This document shows, in pieces, positions 1 to 7,154 of a stretch of 32,338 bases of DNA. Location: assembly GCA_002320595.1 (NCBI GenBank), contig DCKB01000030.1, forward strand, positions 1 to 32,338. The letters are read 5' to 3'. This DNA is from Christensenella sp. UBA1685. GTDB taxonomy: Bacteria; Bacillota; Clostridia; Christensenellales; CAG-138. Made by a program: the position numbers and the translations under genes. Position 1 is the first letter of the stretch. Each line of letters starts with the position of its first letter. The notes below the pieces were generated by a model. It worked only from the letters and a program-made list of their open reading frames with translations. It was not told the origin of the DNA and did no database searches.

Positions 1-51
1 TGGAGAAAACACCCTTGACAAATCTCTTTCCAGAAAAAGCTGCTGACCAAA

Positions 52-1635
52 GTGGCGAAGGAGAAAGGCTACACCAACCTGATCCATTTCCTGGATGACG
101 GTATTTCCGGCGTCACGATGGATTGCCCTGGTTTTGTGGAGATGATCCAGCAGCTTGAGCAGGTCCGGGCCGCTGCGGTATTTGTCAAAGACCTTTCCCG
201 CTTGGGCCGTAACTACATTGAGGTCGGCAGGCTGACCGAGGAATTTTTCCCGGAGCATGACATTCGCCTGGTGGCAGTATCTGACAACATCGACACCGCC
301 GAGGGCGAGAACGAGTTGGCGCCGATCCGCAATCTGTTCAATGAGTGGTACGCCCGCGACATCAGCAAGAAACGGCGTATCAGCAACAAGATCAAGGGGA
401 ATGCAGGCGAGCCGATGGGCCAGCCTCCCTACGGTTACATCAAAGCCCCCAACAATCCAAAACGCTGGATTGTGGACGACGAAGCCGCTCAGGTGGTTCG
501 GTGGATTTACAGCATGACCCTGGAGGGCTATGGGACGGAACAGATTGCAGCACAGCTTGAACGGGATGAAATCCTTACCCCGCGTGCCTATTGGCTGAAA
601 AAGGGCATCAAGCGGCCCGGAAAGGGCAAGCAGCAGCCCGCTACCAAGTGGAACAGTTCCACCGTGACCAAAATTCTGTCTTTGCAGGAGTATTGTGGCG
701 ACATTCTCAACTTCAAGACCTATTCCAAATCCTACAAGAACAAAAAGAGGTTGGAGAATGACCGTGAGAATTGGGTCATCTTCAAGGGCGTCCACGAGCC
801 GATCATTGAACGGTCCGTCTTTGAGCAGGTACAGCAGAAGCGGGGCAAAATCCGCAAGCGCCGCACTAACGAAGGCGAGCACAATATGTTCTCCGGCCTG
901 CTGGTCTGTGCTGACTGCGGCAGCAATCTTCACTTCCACTTCAATCAGGGCAATCCGGAGATCAAGTATTTCAACTGCTCCAACTACAAGGGCAACCGTG
1001 GCACCTGCACCTCTACCCATCATGTCCGTGTGGACTTCCTGGAGGAAGTGGTGCTGGGAGAGATACGGCGCCTGACGAAATTCGCCAGCCTCTATAAGGA
1101 CGAGTTTGTAAAAGCGGTGATCGGTCATTCCCAGCAGGCGGAGCAGACAGACCGCAAGCTGAAGGAAAAGGAACTGAAATCGCTCCTTGCCCGTGACGAA
1201 GAACTGGACGGCCTCTTTGAGCGTATCTATGAGGACAATGTTTCCGGCAAGCTCTCTGATGACCGCTTCGCAAAAATGTCCCGGCGATATGAGGACGAGC
1301 AAAAGGAACTGGCGGAGAAAATAAAAAAGCTGCGCTCCGAGATAGAGAAGCAGAGCAGCCGTTCCATGACGACGGATATGTTTATCGGTCTTGTCCGCAA
1401 GTACACCAGAGCGCGGAAACTGACACCCCGGATGCTGAACGAACTGATTGAGAAGATCGAAGTATTCAATGCGGAGAAGATCGACGGCGTATGGGAACAG
1501 CGGCTTCGTATTCACTATAACTGTGTCGGAATGATCGAGATTCCAACGGTGCTGCCCCTGCCGATCCCGGAAGTGTCCGTAAATACAAGAAAAGGCGTAG
1601 TCGTCAACTACGCCCCCTGTGAACTCGCTGTATAA
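52..1635 (+). CDS. Large serine recombinase (DUF4368 type), 5'-truncated
   Basis: This is a site-specific large serine recombinase of the type that excises and integrates Clostridia transposons and conjugative elements. The readable protein (527 aa from a GTG at 52) holds the later half of the resolvase catalytic domain (DDGISG and KDLSRLGRNYIEVG motifs, about residues 18-62). Next come the 'recombinase' DNA-binding domain (about 110-260), a zinc ribbon (Cys286, Cys289, Cys309, Cys319), a charged coiled coil (about 355-435) and a C-terminal DUF4368-like region. The N-terminal segment with the nucleophilic serine is absent. Homology in this frame reaches back to about base 19 (QKKLLTKVAKEKGY), where an in-frame TGA (16-18) stops it. 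The gene is therefore broken or cut by the window edge. As seen here it cannot be catalytically competent. Family assignment is firm; activity is doubtful. Confidence 0.88.
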   Translation: MAKEKGYTNLIHFLDDGISGVTMDCPGFVEMIQQLEQVRAAAVFVKDLSRLGRNYIEVGRLTEEFFPEHDIRLVAVSDNIDTAEGENELAPIRNLFNEWYARDISKKRRISNKIKGNAGEPMGQPPYGYIKAPNNPKRWIVDDEAAQVVRWIYSMTLEGYGTEQIAAQLERDEILTPRAYWLKKGIKRPGKGKQQPATKWNSSTVTKILSLQEYCGDILNFKTYSKSYKNKKRLENDRENWVIFKGVHEPIIERSVFEQVQQKRGKIRKRRTNEGEHNMFSGLLVCADCGSNLHFHFNQGNPEIKYFNCSNYKGNRGTCTSTHHVRVDFLEEVVLGEIRRLTKFASLYKDEFVKAVIGHSQQAEQTDRKLKEKELKSLLARDEELDGLFERIYEDNVSGKLSDDRFAKMSRRYEDEQKELAEKIKKLRSEIEKQSSRSMTTDMFIGLVRKYTRARKLTPRMLNELIEKIEVFNAEKIDGVWEQRLRIHYNCVGMIEIPTVLPLPIPEVSVNTRKGVVVNYAPCELAV

Positions 1636-1639
1636 AAAG

Positions 1640-1680
1640 CGAGTGTTCTTACAGCCTTTCAAATGCTGTAAGAACACTCG
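1640..1680 (+). terminator. 16-bp perfect hairpin after the recombinase gene
   Basis: The arms 1640-1655 and 1665-1680 are exact reverse complements around a 9-base loop. The hairpin starts five bases after the recombinase stop codon. No U-run follows it on the plus strand. It probably terminates or protects the recombinase transcript, and may also face the minus-strand tRNA transcript. It could equally lie close to the end of the mobile element. Confidence 0.6.
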
Positions 1681-1683
1681 TCA

Positions 1684-1770
1684 TGGTGCCGGAAGTGGGA
1701 CTTGAACCCACACGGTATCGCTACCAACGGATTTTGAGTCCGTCACGTCTGCCAATTCCATCATTCCGGC
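1684..1770 (-). tRNA. tRNA-Leu (anticodon CAA)
   Basis: The minus strand folds as a class II tRNA. The acceptor stem GCCGGAA pairs with TTCCGGC. The discriminator is A and the CCA end is encoded (1684-1686). The anticodon stem-loop is ACGGA-CTCAAAA-TCCGT, giving anticodon CAA, which reads UUG leucine codons. A variable arm (GGTAGCGATACC region) and the T-loop GTTCAAGTC are present. The long variable arm and the anticodon agree on leucine. The 3' end of the tRNA faces the recombinase gene, leaving only three bases between the CCA and the recombinase hairpin. Confidence 0.95.
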
Positions 1771-1848
1771 GAAATTACAAGAGATAGTTTACCACAATTT
1801 AAAAAGGTTCGCAACCATAAAGTACTCGCCTGCGTTATAAGGATAGGG

Positions 1849-1854
1849 TATAAT
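1849..1854 (+). promoter_or_regulatory. Putative -10 element of the lipoprotein operon
   Basis: A consensus TATAAT lies 60 bases upstream of the start codon at 1915, inside an AT-rich stretch between the tRNA and the gene. No good -35 hexamer is visible at 17 bases, so only the -10 is proposed. Confidence 0.45.
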
Positions 1855-1914
1855 GAAATATATGCCATGCCCGCAATCTGGAAACTGAAAGAAACGCAAG
1901 GAGGAACGATCCCA

Positions 1915-2901
1915 ATGAAACGGAAAAGCTTAAAGGTTGTTGCCGCGGTGCTGTTGGCTGCGCTCTTGGCGGCGGGTTGCTCGGCTCGGAACGAGGCGGC
2001 GGATTATTCTACGGGGTATTCCATGCCGGGTGAGCAACCGCAGAAGGAGCCCATGGAGTCTGGCAAAAGCGTCGCATACGATGCCTCATACGGGCTTTCG
2101 GGAAGCACCGAGGAGGCAATGCGATCGGAGGCCGCGGGGGAGCAGTACGGCGGCCGTAAGGTGATTTTGACCTACGAGATCCGGCTGGAAACGGATGCGT
2201 TCGATTCTTTGCTCACCGCATTGAAAGAACGGTTGAAAACGGCGGGCGGCTACCTTCAAAGTTCGTATATCGATGGAAAGAAGCCGGAGGTTTACGGGGA
2301 CAGCGGGCGCACGGCAACGCTTTCCCTGCGCGTTCCCGCTGCGGGCGCAGAGGCGTTCTTCAGCGATGTGAAGACGATGGGAACCGTGCGGAGCGAGCAG
2401 GCTTACACCGATGATGTGACCGCGGAGTATTTCGATAGTGAAACGCGGCTTGAGGTGCTCAAAGTGCAGCTCGAGCGGCTCAAAAATATCCTTGTGGAAA
2501 CCGATAACCTTGCGGATGTGATTACCCTTGAAACGGAGATTGCCCGCGTAACGATGGAGATCGAAGCGCTGACCGGCGAGCTGCGCCGCTATGACGCATT
2601 GATTGAGTACACCACGATCGACATCACGGTATATGAAACCGTTTACCGGGAAGGCCCGGCGGCGGAAAAAACCGTGGGCGAGCGCATCAAGGCTGGCTTT
2701 TCGGATTCGCTCAACGGCGTGGGCGTGTTCTTTGCGGATGCGTTTGTCTGGTTCATATCGGCGCTTCCGGTGCTTCTGGTGCTGGCAGCCGTCGTCGCTG
2801 TGGTGCTGCTGTGCATCCGTGCGGCACGCAAACGCCGGAAAGCGCGAATCCGGAAAAACGGAGATGGTGACAATAAACTGTATGAGGAGAAGAAACAATG
2901 A
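1915..2901 (+). CDS. DUF4349 domain lipoprotein
   Basis: A 328-residue envelope lipoprotein of unknown function. The start at 1915 is chosen because AAGGAGG (1899-1905) sits nine bases upstream and gives a proper signal peptide. The basic N-terminus MKRKSLK is followed by a hydrophobic stretch and the lipobox LAAGC (Cys about residue 22). A DUF4349 domain follows (about residues 80-265: YEIRLETDAFDSLL, then a long helical part with LEVLKVQLERLKNIL). A C-terminal membrane helix (about 285-310) precedes a basic, cytoplasmic-type tail. The protein would be tethered at both ends, as is common in this family. Its stop overlaps the next start by four bases (ATGA), so the two genes are co-translated. 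Family is confident; role is unknown. Confidence 0.88.
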   Translation: MKRKSLKVVAAVLLAALLAAGCSARNEAADYSTGYSMPGEQPQKEPMESGKSVAYDASYGLSGSTEEAMRSEAAGEQYGGRKVILTYEIRLETDAFDSLLTALKERLKTAGGYLQSSYIDGKKPEVYGDSGRTATLSLRVPAAGAEAFFSDVKTMGTVRSEQAYTDDVTAEYFDSETRLEVLKVQLERLKNILVETDNLADVITLETEIARVTMEIEALTGELRRYDALIEYTTIDITVYETVYREGPAAEKTVGERIKAGFSDSLNGVGVFFADAFVWFISALPVLLVLAAVVAVVLLCIRAARKRRKARIRKNGDGDNKLYEEKKQ

Positions 2902-3719
2902 AAAAGAAAACGATCCTTCTGTGCTGCGCGCTTCTGTGCATGGCTCTGCTGTGTGCATGCAAGTCCGAAGAGCAGATTGCACAGACGGCGCAGCCCCAAT
3001 CTACGGTGATTTCACCGGATGTGCACATCACGCAGGAAGCATCCGAGCGTGAGACGCTCACTGTGAGCGGCGAAGGGGAAGTGAAACTGACGCCGGATCT
3101 TGCAACGGTTTCCATCGTGATTAAGACTACGCAGAAGCAGGCGGAGGATGCCCAACAAAAAAACGCAGAGCTTACGGATGCCGTGCTCGCTTCGCTGAAA
3201 GCGAACGGCGTGCAGGAAGCGGACATCCAAACAGAAGACATCCATTTGGGGGAAGAATACAACTACAACAAATCCCCTGCCGAACTTGTGGGATACTCCA
3301 TGCGAAATACCTTGAGCATTACGGTGCGTGAAATTGAAACGGTCGGAAAGGTGATTACAGATGCAATCGCCGCAGGCGCGACGAGCACATACGGCCTTGC
3401 CTTTACGGTATCCGATTCAAGCGGAGCATATCAGGATGCGCTTACTGCGGCCGTAGTGGAGGCGCGGGGCAAGGCGAATGCCATGGCTGCAGCACTCTGC
3501 GTTGAGCTTGCGCCGATCCCTGTTTCTGTGAATGAAGTGAGTGCAAGCTACCAACCGTATGTATATGATGAAACTGTGCGGGAATTCCCTGCGGCTGATA
3601 TGGCTGCATCGAATGATGCAAAAGGCATCTCCGTGAGCACAGGCGAACTTTCTGTGACTGCGAAGGTAAACGTGGTGTATGAGGTGATCGCCAGCACATC
3701 GCTGAGTTCCGGCTCCTGA
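2898..3719 (+). CDS. SIMPL domain (DUF541) lipoprotein
   Basis: A 273-residue SIMPL/DUF541 protein. The N-terminus MKKKTILL plus a hydrophobic core ends in a lipobox (LLCAC, Cys about 21), so it should be lipid-anchored outside the membrane. The SIMPL domain runs from about residue 52 (LTVSGEGEVKLTPDLATVSI) to about 265, with the characteristic alternating strands and the segment GVQEADIQTEDIHLGEEYNY. SIMPL proteins are widespread envelope proteins linked in various species to stress resistance or protein secretion, and the exact activity is not established. The ATG at 2898 overlaps the TGA of the DUF4349 gene, and the RBS GAGGAG is inside that gene. Pairing with DUF4349 suggests one shared envelope function (inference). 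Confidence 0.9.
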   Translation: MKKKTILLCCALLCMALLCACKSEEQIAQTAQPQSTVISPDVHITQEASERETLTVSGEGEVKLTPDLATVSIVIKTTQKQAEDAQQKNAELTDAVLASLKANGVQEADIQTEDIHLGEEYNYNKSPAELVGYSMRNTLSITVREIETVGKVITDAIAAGATSTYGLAFTVSDSSGAYQDALTAAVVEARGKANAMAAALCVELAPIPVSVNEVSASYQPYVYDETVREFPAADMAASNDAKGISVSTGELSVTAKVNVVYEVIASTSLSSGS

Positions 3720-3762
3720 GTGAACCGGTAAGGCGGCGGGATCGCTCTAAACCAAGCAAAAC

Positions 3763-3791
3763 AAGCGGGAATGCCATAGGCATTCCCGCTT
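3763..3791. terminator. Hairpin terminator between convergent operons
   Basis: A 13-bp perfect stem (3763-3775 with 3779-3791) with a 3-base loop lies 43 bases after the SIMPL stop. No U-run follows on the plus strand. On the minus strand the flanking sequence is T-rich (GTTTTGCTTGGTTT). It may therefore end transcription from both sides, including flotillin read-through. Confidence 0.6.
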
Positions 3792-3795
3792 GAGA

Positions 3796-3987
3796 CTGTC
3801 GAAAAAGTGGCTCACAGCCACTTTTTCGAGTTTTCTCGGGGTTTGCCTCTCGCATTCGCTCCCGGGCGGCAAACCCCGCAACGTGTGAAACCCTCTAGGG
3901 TTTCATCCGTTTTGACGCGCATGTCGTTAAAGCCGGAATCAACTTAAGGGGCTGCGGCCCCTTAACAACCCCAAGGTTTTTCGACAG
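3796..3987. repeat. 192-bp palindrome-rich element with terminal inverted repeats
   Basis: The element is bounded by an 11-bp exact inverted repeat, CTGTCGAAAAA at 3796-3806 and its complement at 3977-3987. It contains four further hairpins: 3799-3812/3816-3829 (14 bp), 3837-3847/3868-3878 (11 bp), 3887-3904 (GAAACCC/GGGTTTC) and 3944-3952/3957-3965 (9 bp). It has no coding potential. It lies directly downstream of the flotillin stop and fills the gap between convergent operons. It resembles a dispersed intergenic repeat or MITE-like unit, and its strong stems may also terminate flotillin mRNA. Only one copy is visible in this window. Confidence 0.6.
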
Positions 3988-3992
3988 GCTGC

Positions 3993-5384
3993 TTATTCCG
4001 CCGTGACCTCTGTGGCCGCGGGCGCTTCTTCAGCCTTGGGCGCGCCGAGGTAGCTTGGCAGCTGCATGCCCGCCATGTCGAACAGCTCCTGCATGGGCGG
4101 GATGCTCTTGACGATCCCGGAAAGGAAGTTCGCCGTGGCGCTCTTTTCGCCGTTCGCGCCGTCCCAAACGGTCACCTTGTCGATCTTGATGTTCTTGATG
4201 GCGTCCACCTGAATCTGCATCAGAGCTTCCATCTTGTCCGCAAGCATCAGCCGGAGCGCATCGGAAGGATTGCCCGCCGCAGCCACAACCTGCGTGAAAC
4301 CGTCCGCCTGCTTGATGAGCATTTCCTGCGCGCCGCGGGCTTCCGCTTCCATGCGCATGTAGATTGCGTCCGCTTCGCCGCGGGCTTTGCGGCGGATCTG
4401 CTCCGCCTGCGCCTCGGCTTCCAGCTCGATGCGGCGCTTTTCCACTTCGGTTTTCACGATGATGTCCGCCTCAAGCGTGGCCTTTTCACGCGCCGCGCGC
4501 GCTTCTTCTGCGGCGCGCTCCGCGGAGTAGGATTCCTCGAGCGCTTTTGCCGATTGTACCTTTTCCGCTGCGGTGGCGATGCGCTGGGCTTCCGCTTCCT
4601 GCTCGCGCAGTTTGGCGTTGGAGCGCGTCACATCGATGCGCGCATCGTTTTCACCCTGAATGGCGGTCGCGTTTGCCTGCGCCACCTTGATGCGCTGATC
4701 CATATTGGCGTTCGCTTCGCCGATGGCGCCGTCGCGTTCCTTTTCGGCAACGGATTTCTTCGCATCGTTGATGGCCTTTGCGGCGGCTTCGCGGCCAAGC
4801 GCGGTGATGTAGCCCGACTCATCGCTGATATCGGTTACGTTCACGTTGATGAGGCGAAGGCCGATTTTCTTGAGCTCGGTTTCCACGTTGCGGGAAACCG
4901 CTTCAAGGAACTTGTCGCGGTCGGTGTTGATCTCCTCGATATCCATCGTGGCCACAACGAGACGCAGCTGGCCGAAAATGATGTCCTTGGCAAGCTCCTG
5001 GATGGAAGCAAGGCTCAGGCCAAGCAGCCGTTCCGCCGCGTTCTGCATGACGCCCTGCTCGGTAGAGATGCCAACCGTGAAGCGAGAGGGAACGTCTACG
5101 CGGATGTTCTGGCGGGAAAGCGCGTTGACAAGGTCTACCTGCAGGGACATCGGCGTGAGATCCAGAAACTGGTATGCCTGCACGAGCGGCCAGACAAATG
5201 CTGCGCCGCCGTGAATGCAGATGGACGATTTGCTTGAACCATCCTTGTTGCGGCCCACCTGGCCGTAAATGACCATGATCTTATCCGACGGGCACTTCTT
5301 GTAGCGCGTGAGCAGCACAAGAAGCAGCGAGAACAGCAGCACTGCGATAACGACTGCGGCGATGATTCCTTCCATTCCTGGCAT
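3993..5384 (-). CDS. floT: Flotillin (SPFH/band 7 family), FloT-like
   Basis: A 463-residue flotillin, a scaffold of functional membrane microdomains at the cytoplasmic membrane. An N-terminal hydrophobic anchor (about residues 8-26) is followed by the SPFH/band 7 domain (about 30-205; conserved GRNKDG, MSLQVDLVNALSRQNIRVDV and VNVTDISDESGYITALG). A long Glu/Ala-rich flotillin coiled coil (about 205-355; repeated EAQRIATAAE and EARAAREKATLEAD-type runs) precedes a short C-terminal region. Length fits bacterial FloT/YuaG. The ATG at 5384 is preceded by GGGGG at 11 bases. It is the last gene of a minus-strand operon after an NfeD-like partner, the usual pairing (yuaF-floT in Bacillus). The palindrome-rich element starts six bases past its stop. 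Confidence 0.93.
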   Translation of the reverse strand: MPGMEGIIAAVVIAVLLFSLLLVLLTRYKKCPSDKIMVIYGQVGRNKDGSSKSSICIHGGAAFVWPLVQAYQFLDLTPMSLQVDLVNALSRQNIRVDVPSRFTVGISTEQGVMQNAAERLLGLSLASIQELAKDIIFGQLRLVVATMDIEEINTDRDKFLEAVSRNVETELKKIGLRLINVNVTDISDESGYITALGREAAAKAINDAKKSVAEKERDGAIGEANANMDQRIKVAQANATAIQGENDARIDVTRSNAKLREQEAEAQRIATAAEKVQSAKALEESYSAERAAEEARAAREKATLEADIIVKTEVEKRRIELEAEAQAEQIRRKARGEADAIYMRMEAEARGAQEMLIKQADGFTQVVAAAGNPSDALRLMLADKMEALMQIQVDAIKNIKIDKVTVWDGANGEKSATANFLSGIVKSIPPMQELFDMAGMQLPSYLGAPKAEEAPAATEVTAE

Positions 5385-5448
5385 TTTTGATTTTACCCCC
5401 TTATTGCATTCATTTCATTTTATGCCTGACATTGTATGAAACGACCGC

Positions 5449-6093
5449 TCAGCCTTTCGGCTGCACGATCAGCGTCGTTTTTCCGGATACGCCCACAACC
5501 ACAACTTCCGCCCCGGTTTTGATGGGCGTTTCGCAATCCGTCACGGCATCGATCTGCGTCAATCGCTCCTGCAAAAGCAGCGTCACTTTACCCGTTTCGC
5601 TGCGCGCAGGCGGGATGGTGAGATAGACCGTGCCGGAAAGACCCACGGCGTTGCGCACATCAAGCGTGCCGTTGTATTGCAGCCGCAAGAAGGATTTGAG
5701 AATAAGCGCCGTTAAAACCATCGCAAGCGCGCCTGCTGCAACGGCAAGCAGCACCGCAAGGCCGCGATCCGTGCCGCTGCGCAAAAAGGCAAGCCCGACC
5801 CAGCCGCCGACGGCGAAGAGCGCGATGATCCCGCGCAGGGAGAAAAGCTGAAGGCCCGCCCCAACCCCTGCGTCATGGTCTCCGATGGAAGCTGCGTCTG
5901 CGGCGCTGATGTCCGGGATATCCGGCACACCGTCGCCGTCAATGTCGATGGTAAGATCCAGGTCGGCATCCGCATCGTGGCCAAGGCCGATGAGCGTCAG
6001 CACCATCTGGATCAACAGCAGCGCTGTGGCCGGAAATGCAACGAAAGCAAAGCCGCGTTCCAGTGCATCCAGCGATTCCCACCAAGCAAGCAT
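5449..6093 (-). CDS. NfeD-like membrane protein (YuaF type)
   Basis: A 214-residue NfeD-family partner of flotillin. A first membrane helix (about residues 15-36) is followed by an Asp-rich loop (about 39-62, including the DIDGDGVPD core). Two further helices (about 83-103 and 110-132) and a C-terminal OB-fold beta domain (about 145-214; NAVGLSGTVYLTIPP to GKTTLIVQPKG) complete it. It lacks the ClpP-like protease domain of long NfeD proteins. The start at 6093 has a GGGGAGGA ribosome binding site. It lies 23 bases after the DUF1836 gene and 64 before floT, consistent with one operon. The OB domain is thought to pair with SPFH proteins in microdomains (family knowledge). Confidence 0.85.
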   Translation of the reverse strand: MLAWWESLDALERGFAFVAFPATALLLIQMVLTLIGLGHDADADLDLTIDIDGDGVPDIPDISAADAASIGDHDAGVGAGLQLFSLRGIIALFAVGGWVGLAFLRSGTDRGLAVLLAVAAGALAMVLTALILKSFLRLQYNGTLDVRNAVGLSGTVYLTIPPARSETGKVTLLLQERLTQIDAVTDCETPIKTGAEVVVVGVSGKTTLIVQPKG

Positions 6094-6116
6094 GTATGAT
6101 TCCTCCCCCGTAATGG

Positions 6117-6665
6117 TTATAAATCGAGCGTCTTAAGCAGGCGCTGCGCGTTTTGATGCAGCACGCCGGAAGAATACGCAAGCAGCATAATTTCGAGCAC
6201 GTTCAGCAGCCGTGCCTTTGCGCCTGCATAGGGTTCGGCGTAATCCGCAAGCGACGCTTCCACGGCCGTGCGCATCGCCCCGCGCGCGGGAATTCCCGCG
6301 CCAAGGGCGCCGAGCGCGTCCGTAAAGCGGCAGTAGAGCGCCGTGTCGCTCATGCCGTCTGCTCCCATGTATGCGCCTGCATGTGCGCAGAGGGCGATAA
6401 TGCTTTCAATCTGCAACGAATCCTTCAAAGCGTTGATGATGAGCAGCCGTGAAAGCTGATCGCGCGCATAGCGCTTGCCGCGGGGTGGGGAAACGAAGCC
6501 GCGCTTCACCCAGTTTTGTATGGTGTGCGGCGCAAGCCCGGTGATTTCCGCTACCTGCGAAAGCACGAGCCCGCCGGCCAGGAACATCGGCGCGAGGAGG
6601 TCTTCCGCAATGCCGCGGCGCGAAAGCTCCACCTCGATCGTGGAGCCGGGCAAAAGACCGATCAT
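6117..6665 (-). CDS. DUF1836 protein with MerR-like helix-turn-helix
   Basis: A 182-residue putative DNA-binding regulator. After a short leader, residues about 33-75 form a MerR-type winged helix (SQVAEITGLAPHTIQNWVKR, then GKRYARDQLSRLLIINAL). An all-helical DUF1836 C-terminal region follows (about 80-175). No metal-binding cysteine cluster is apparent. AAGGAGG lies six bases before the ATG at 6665. It is the first gene of the operon with the NfeD-like and flotillin genes, so a role in controlling membrane-microdomain genes, possibly including its own operon, is a reasonable inference. The biochemical function of DUF1836 is not established. Confidence 0.85.
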   Translation of the reverse strand: MIGLLPGSTIEVELSRRGIAEDLLAPMFLAGGLVLSQVAEITGLAPHTIQNWVKRGFVSPPRGKRYARDQLSRLLIINALKDSLQIESIIALCAHAGAYMGADGMSDTALYCRFTDALGALGAGIPARGAMRTAVEASLADYAEPYAGAKARLLNVLEIMLLAYSSGVLHQNAQRLLKTLDL

Positions 6666-6693
6666 GAGAACCTCCTTGCCTTTGTTTGTGTAT

Positions 6694-6722
6694 AGTATAA
6701 CATACGGTCAAGTGACTGTCAA
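6694..6722 (-). promoter_or_regulatory. Sigma-A promoter of the DUF1836-NfeD-floT operon
   Basis: On the minus strand a perfect TTGACA (6717-6722) is followed after exactly 17 bases by TATACT (6694-6699). It lies about 30 bases upstream of the start codon at 6665. Hexamers and spacing are close to consensus. Confidence 0.8.
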
Positions 6723-6741
6723 TTGGGGTTCGGTGAAATAA

Positions 6742-6766
6742 GAGCGCACGGAAGAACCGTGCGCTC
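6742..6766. other. Isolated strong hairpin between divergent promoters
   Basis: A 10-bp perfect GC-rich stem (6742-6751 with 6757-6766) closes a 5-base AAGAA loop. It is followed by CTTTGC on the plus strand. It looks like an intrinsic terminator, yet it lies between the promoter of the minus-strand DUF1836 operon and the valS promoter, where neither operon should need one. Confidence 0.5.
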
Positions 6767-6834
6767 CTTTGCTGCTAAGTTAAACGGTGCTGCGAAACCT
6801 GCACATGCGAGGTGAAGGAAAATCCGCCGGATGC

Positions 6835-6863
6835 TTGACAAATGCCCGCATTCCGCATAAACT
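6835..6863 (+). promoter_or_regulatory. Sigma-A promoter of the T-box/valS transcript
   Basis: TTGACA (6835-6840), a 17-base spacer and TAAACT (6858-6863) place the transcription start near 6870, just before the T-box leader begins. Confidence 0.75.
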
Positions 6864-6869
6864 AAAGCA

Positions 6870-7122
6870 TAATTGAACGATTGCGTTGAAGAAGAGGAGT
6901 ACGCGCTCCATCCTGCATCAGAGAGACGGCTTCACCGGCTGCAAGGGCTGTCGGCGGGCAGGCGCGGAAGGTCGCTTCGGAGCATTCCGGCCGAGCGGGT
7001 TTGGGTAAGCCGGAACGAGCGCGCCGCGTTAAGGCGCATGAGGTGGGGCTGTGCCATGCGCAAGCCCAACAAAGGTGGTACCGCGAGCATTTCGTCCTTT
7101 GAAGGCGAATTGCTCTTTTTTT
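6870..7122 (+). ncRNA. T-box riboswitch leader of valS
   Basis: A tRNA-sensing leader. It has the AGAGA-type motif (6931-6935 region) of stem I and the near-invariant T-box sequence AAAGGTGGTACCGCG (7071-7085). These are followed by an intrinsic terminator whose GAGCA (7085-7089) pairs with TGCTC (7111-7115) before a run of eight T (7115-7122). Uncharged tRNA pairing with the T-box would favour the antiterminator and allow valS transcription. A GTC triplet at 6971-6973, on the 3' side of the predicted stem I, is a candidate valine specifier codon. That position is tentative because stem I was folded by eye. Confidence 0.93.
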
Positions 7123-7154
7123 ATGAACCGAACAGAAACAGGAGGATTGACCCA

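Noticed and set aside
4554..5237. Plus-strand 227-codon frame opposite flotillin
   Set aside because: It is a shadow of the flotillin coding strand, with no start signal and no family similarity that I can recognise.
6873..7154. N-terminal extension of ValRS beginning at 6873
   Set aside because: This stretch is the T-box leader. The ribosome site at 7140-7146 and family similarity both set the start at 7155.
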